Source: Aquirhabdus sp. (GTDB taxonomy: Bacteria; Pseudomonadota; Gammaproteobacteria; Pseudomonadales; Moraxellaceae). From it: DNA of 6,384 nt. Shown here in pieces: positions 5,430 to 6,384 of the stretch. The DNA is taken from positions 1 to 6,384 of the forward strand of contig JASLJP010000309.1 in NCBI GenBank assembly GCA_030152425.1, read 5' to 3'. A program made the position numbers and the translations under genes. Under the pieces are notes generated by a model. It saw only the letters and a program-made list of their open reading frames with translations. It did no database searches and was not told the origin of the DNA. Every line of letters starts with the position of its first letter. The stretch's first letter is position 1.

Positions 5430-6149
5430 ATGAACAGCACGACCCAACACCGTAGCAGCCGCACGCAGCGGCTCACCCGTGCGGTATTGTTAACCGCCTT
5501 TACCACCCTGTCTGTGACGGCCTATGCCGAGGCACCGCCAGTCCAAACCACCCCGGCCAAGCTGGTCAAAGACCGCGACGGCGTCAAAGTCTGGACCTAT
5601 AAAGAAGCCGGCAACCCCACCATGAACTTCCGAGCCACTACCGTGATCGACAGTACGCTGTCGGGCGCCGTGGCACTGGTGATGGATACTGAACACTCTT
5701 CCGAATGGGCACCCTATACCGGCAAGGCAACGATTCTAGAGCGTAACGATCAGACCGGTGCTTTCTTATTGCGTATGGAGTTGAACTTCCCATTCCCGCT
5801 GTCCAATCGTGACGTGATCGTGTCCGGTCGCCTCAGCCAAGCCCCTGATGGCGTCGTCACCATCAAGAACGTCGCCACCACTGACCCGCGTGCGCCCGTA
5901 CGACCCAAGTTTATTCGGATCGAGCACTATGAAGGCATGTGGCAGTTTAAGTCGTTGGGTAAAGTGAACGGCAAACCGCAGGTTGAAGTCACCGCCAGCG
6001 GCTACGCTGACCCGAATGGCATGCTGCCACTCGGCATCGTGAATATGTTTGTACAGGAACAGCCCTTTGAAATGCTGCGCAATATGCACAGCTATGTCAA
6101 AGCGCCGAAATACCAACAAGCGACTGTCGTTGGCGTAAAGGAAGAATAA
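5430..6149 (+). CDS. START-domain lipid-binding protein with signal peptide, probably periplasmic
   Basis: A 239-residue protein. Residues 1-33 look like a Sec signal peptide: a basic N-terminus with several arginines, a hydrophobic core at about 18-30, and AYA at 31-33 giving cleavage before E34. The mature part resembles START (StAR-related lipid transfer) domain proteins, helix-grip folds with a hydrophobic cavity for one lipid. Recognisable parts are DRDGVKVWTYKE (48-59), SEWAPYTG with W93, PFPLSNRDVIV (121-131), IRIEHYEGMWQF (162-173) and an amphipathic C-terminal helix from about residue 199. The ligand cannot be told from the sequence. AAGGA at 5416-5420 lies 9 nt before the ATG. The gene follows dapB by 72 nt with no terminator between, so readthrough is possible, though a functional link to DapB is not evident. 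The gene downstream is convergent. Family call good, function unknown. Confidence 0.85.
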   Translation: MNSTTQHRSSRTQRLTRAVLLTAFTTLSVTAYAEAPPVQTTPAKLVKDRDGVKVWTYKEAGNPTMNFRATTVIDSTLSGAVALVMDTEHSSEWAPYTGKATILERNDQTGAFLLRMELNFPFPLSNRDVIVSGRLSQAPDGVVTIKNVATTDPRAPVRPKFIRIEHYEGMWQFKSLGKVNGKPQVEVTASGYADPNGMLPLGIVNMFVQEQPFEMLRNMHSYVKAPKYQQATVVGVKEE

Positions 6150-6156
6150 ATCAGGG

Positions 6157-6187
6157 CACAGGCCTAGGTGTATGACTTAGGCCTGTG
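6157..6187. terminator. Hairpin between the convergent START-domain gene and ispH, possible bidirectional terminator
   Basis: CACAGGCCTA (6157-6166) pairs perfectly with TAGGCCTGTG (6178-6187), leaving an 11-base loop that can close two pairs further. It lies 7 nt past the stop of the START-domain gene and covers the ispH stop codon and its last codons. No T tract follows on either strand, so it is not a textbook intrinsic terminator, but placement at a convergent junction supports a role in ending transcription or protecting 3' ends. Confidence 0.5.
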
Positions 6188-6384
6188 TGACGGCAATGCG
6201 TAACTCTTTGGGCATGGAAAACACCACGTTTTCCTCACGCCCCGCCAGCTCGACCGGCGTCTGCCCGCCCCACTCCCGTAGACGCTGCAGCACCTGGCTG
6301 ATCAAAATCTCCGGTGCTGACGCACCCGCTGTGACGCCGACTTGCTTGGCATCTTTAAACCACTCGCGCTGCATCTCTTCGGCA
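6177..6384 (-). CDS. ispH: 4-hydroxy-3-methylbut-2-enyl diphosphate reductase, C-terminal end (gene runs off the right edge)
   Basis: IspH is the [4Fe-4S] enzyme of the last step of the methylerythritol phosphate pathway, turning HMBPP into isopentenyl and dimethylallyl diphosphate. Only the last 69 or so of about 315 residues are visible. The diagnostic end is clear: WFKDAKQVGVTAGASAPE, where the serine of GASAP is a substrate-diphosphate ligand in the family, followed by GREENVVFSMPKELR near the C-terminus. The frame stays open through a methionine at 6374-6372 to the window edge (AEEMQREW), so that methionine is internal and not a start. The iron-sulphur cysteines lie outside the window. 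The stop codon is inside the hairpin shared with the convergent gene. Confidence 0.95.
   Translation of the reverse strand, partial: AEEMQREWFKDAKQVGVTAGASAPEILISQVLQRLREWGGQTPVELAGREENVVFSMPKELRIAVTQA

Overview
The window looks like chromosomal DNA of a gammaproteobacterium, probably of the Pseudomonadales (Moraxellaceae-like). The dnaJ-dapB order and the look of the DnaJ, DapB and IspH proteins suggest this. It is a judgement from memory of the families; no search was run. GC content is moderate, coding density is high, and no stretch without a gene exceeds about 230 bases. I see no tRNA, rRNA, CRISPR array, insertion sequence or phage gene.

Layout from left to right. (1) The 5' half of rph (RNase PH) on the minus strand runs off the left edge; its own -10 box lies in a small palindrome. 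(2) A 479-residue protein on the minus strand has the features of the haem-oxygenase-like non-haem di-iron oxidases ('iron-containing redox enzyme' family), with a long unassigned C-terminal half. (3) About 150 bp of AT-rich DNA separates it from a divergent plus-strand gene for a 320-residue class I SAM-dependent methyltransferase with an NPPF motif. This intergenic DNA holds a sigma70-like promoter flanked by an 8-bp inverted repeat. (4) dnaJ stands alone behind a sequence that fits a sigma32 heat-shock promoter and ends in a strong intrinsic terminator. (5) dapB (dihydrodipicolinate reductase) follows. (6) Next is a START-domain protein with a signal peptide, probably periplasmic. (7) The 3' end of ispH is convergent on the minus strand and runs off the right edge; a hairpin spans the convergent junction.

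The flanks are housekeeping: tRNA 3'-end maturation, protein folding, lysine/peptidoglycan precursor synthesis and isoprenoid synthesis. The unusual part is the divergent oxidase-methyltransferase pair between rph and dnaJ. An oxidative metalloenzyme next to a methyltransferase, sharing one control region, suggests a two-enzyme tailoring or small-molecule pathway with unknown substrate. In the methyltransferase, glutamine codon choice differs clearly from dnaJ, which fits either different expression or a different history. This pair is the best candidate here for an undescribed system.
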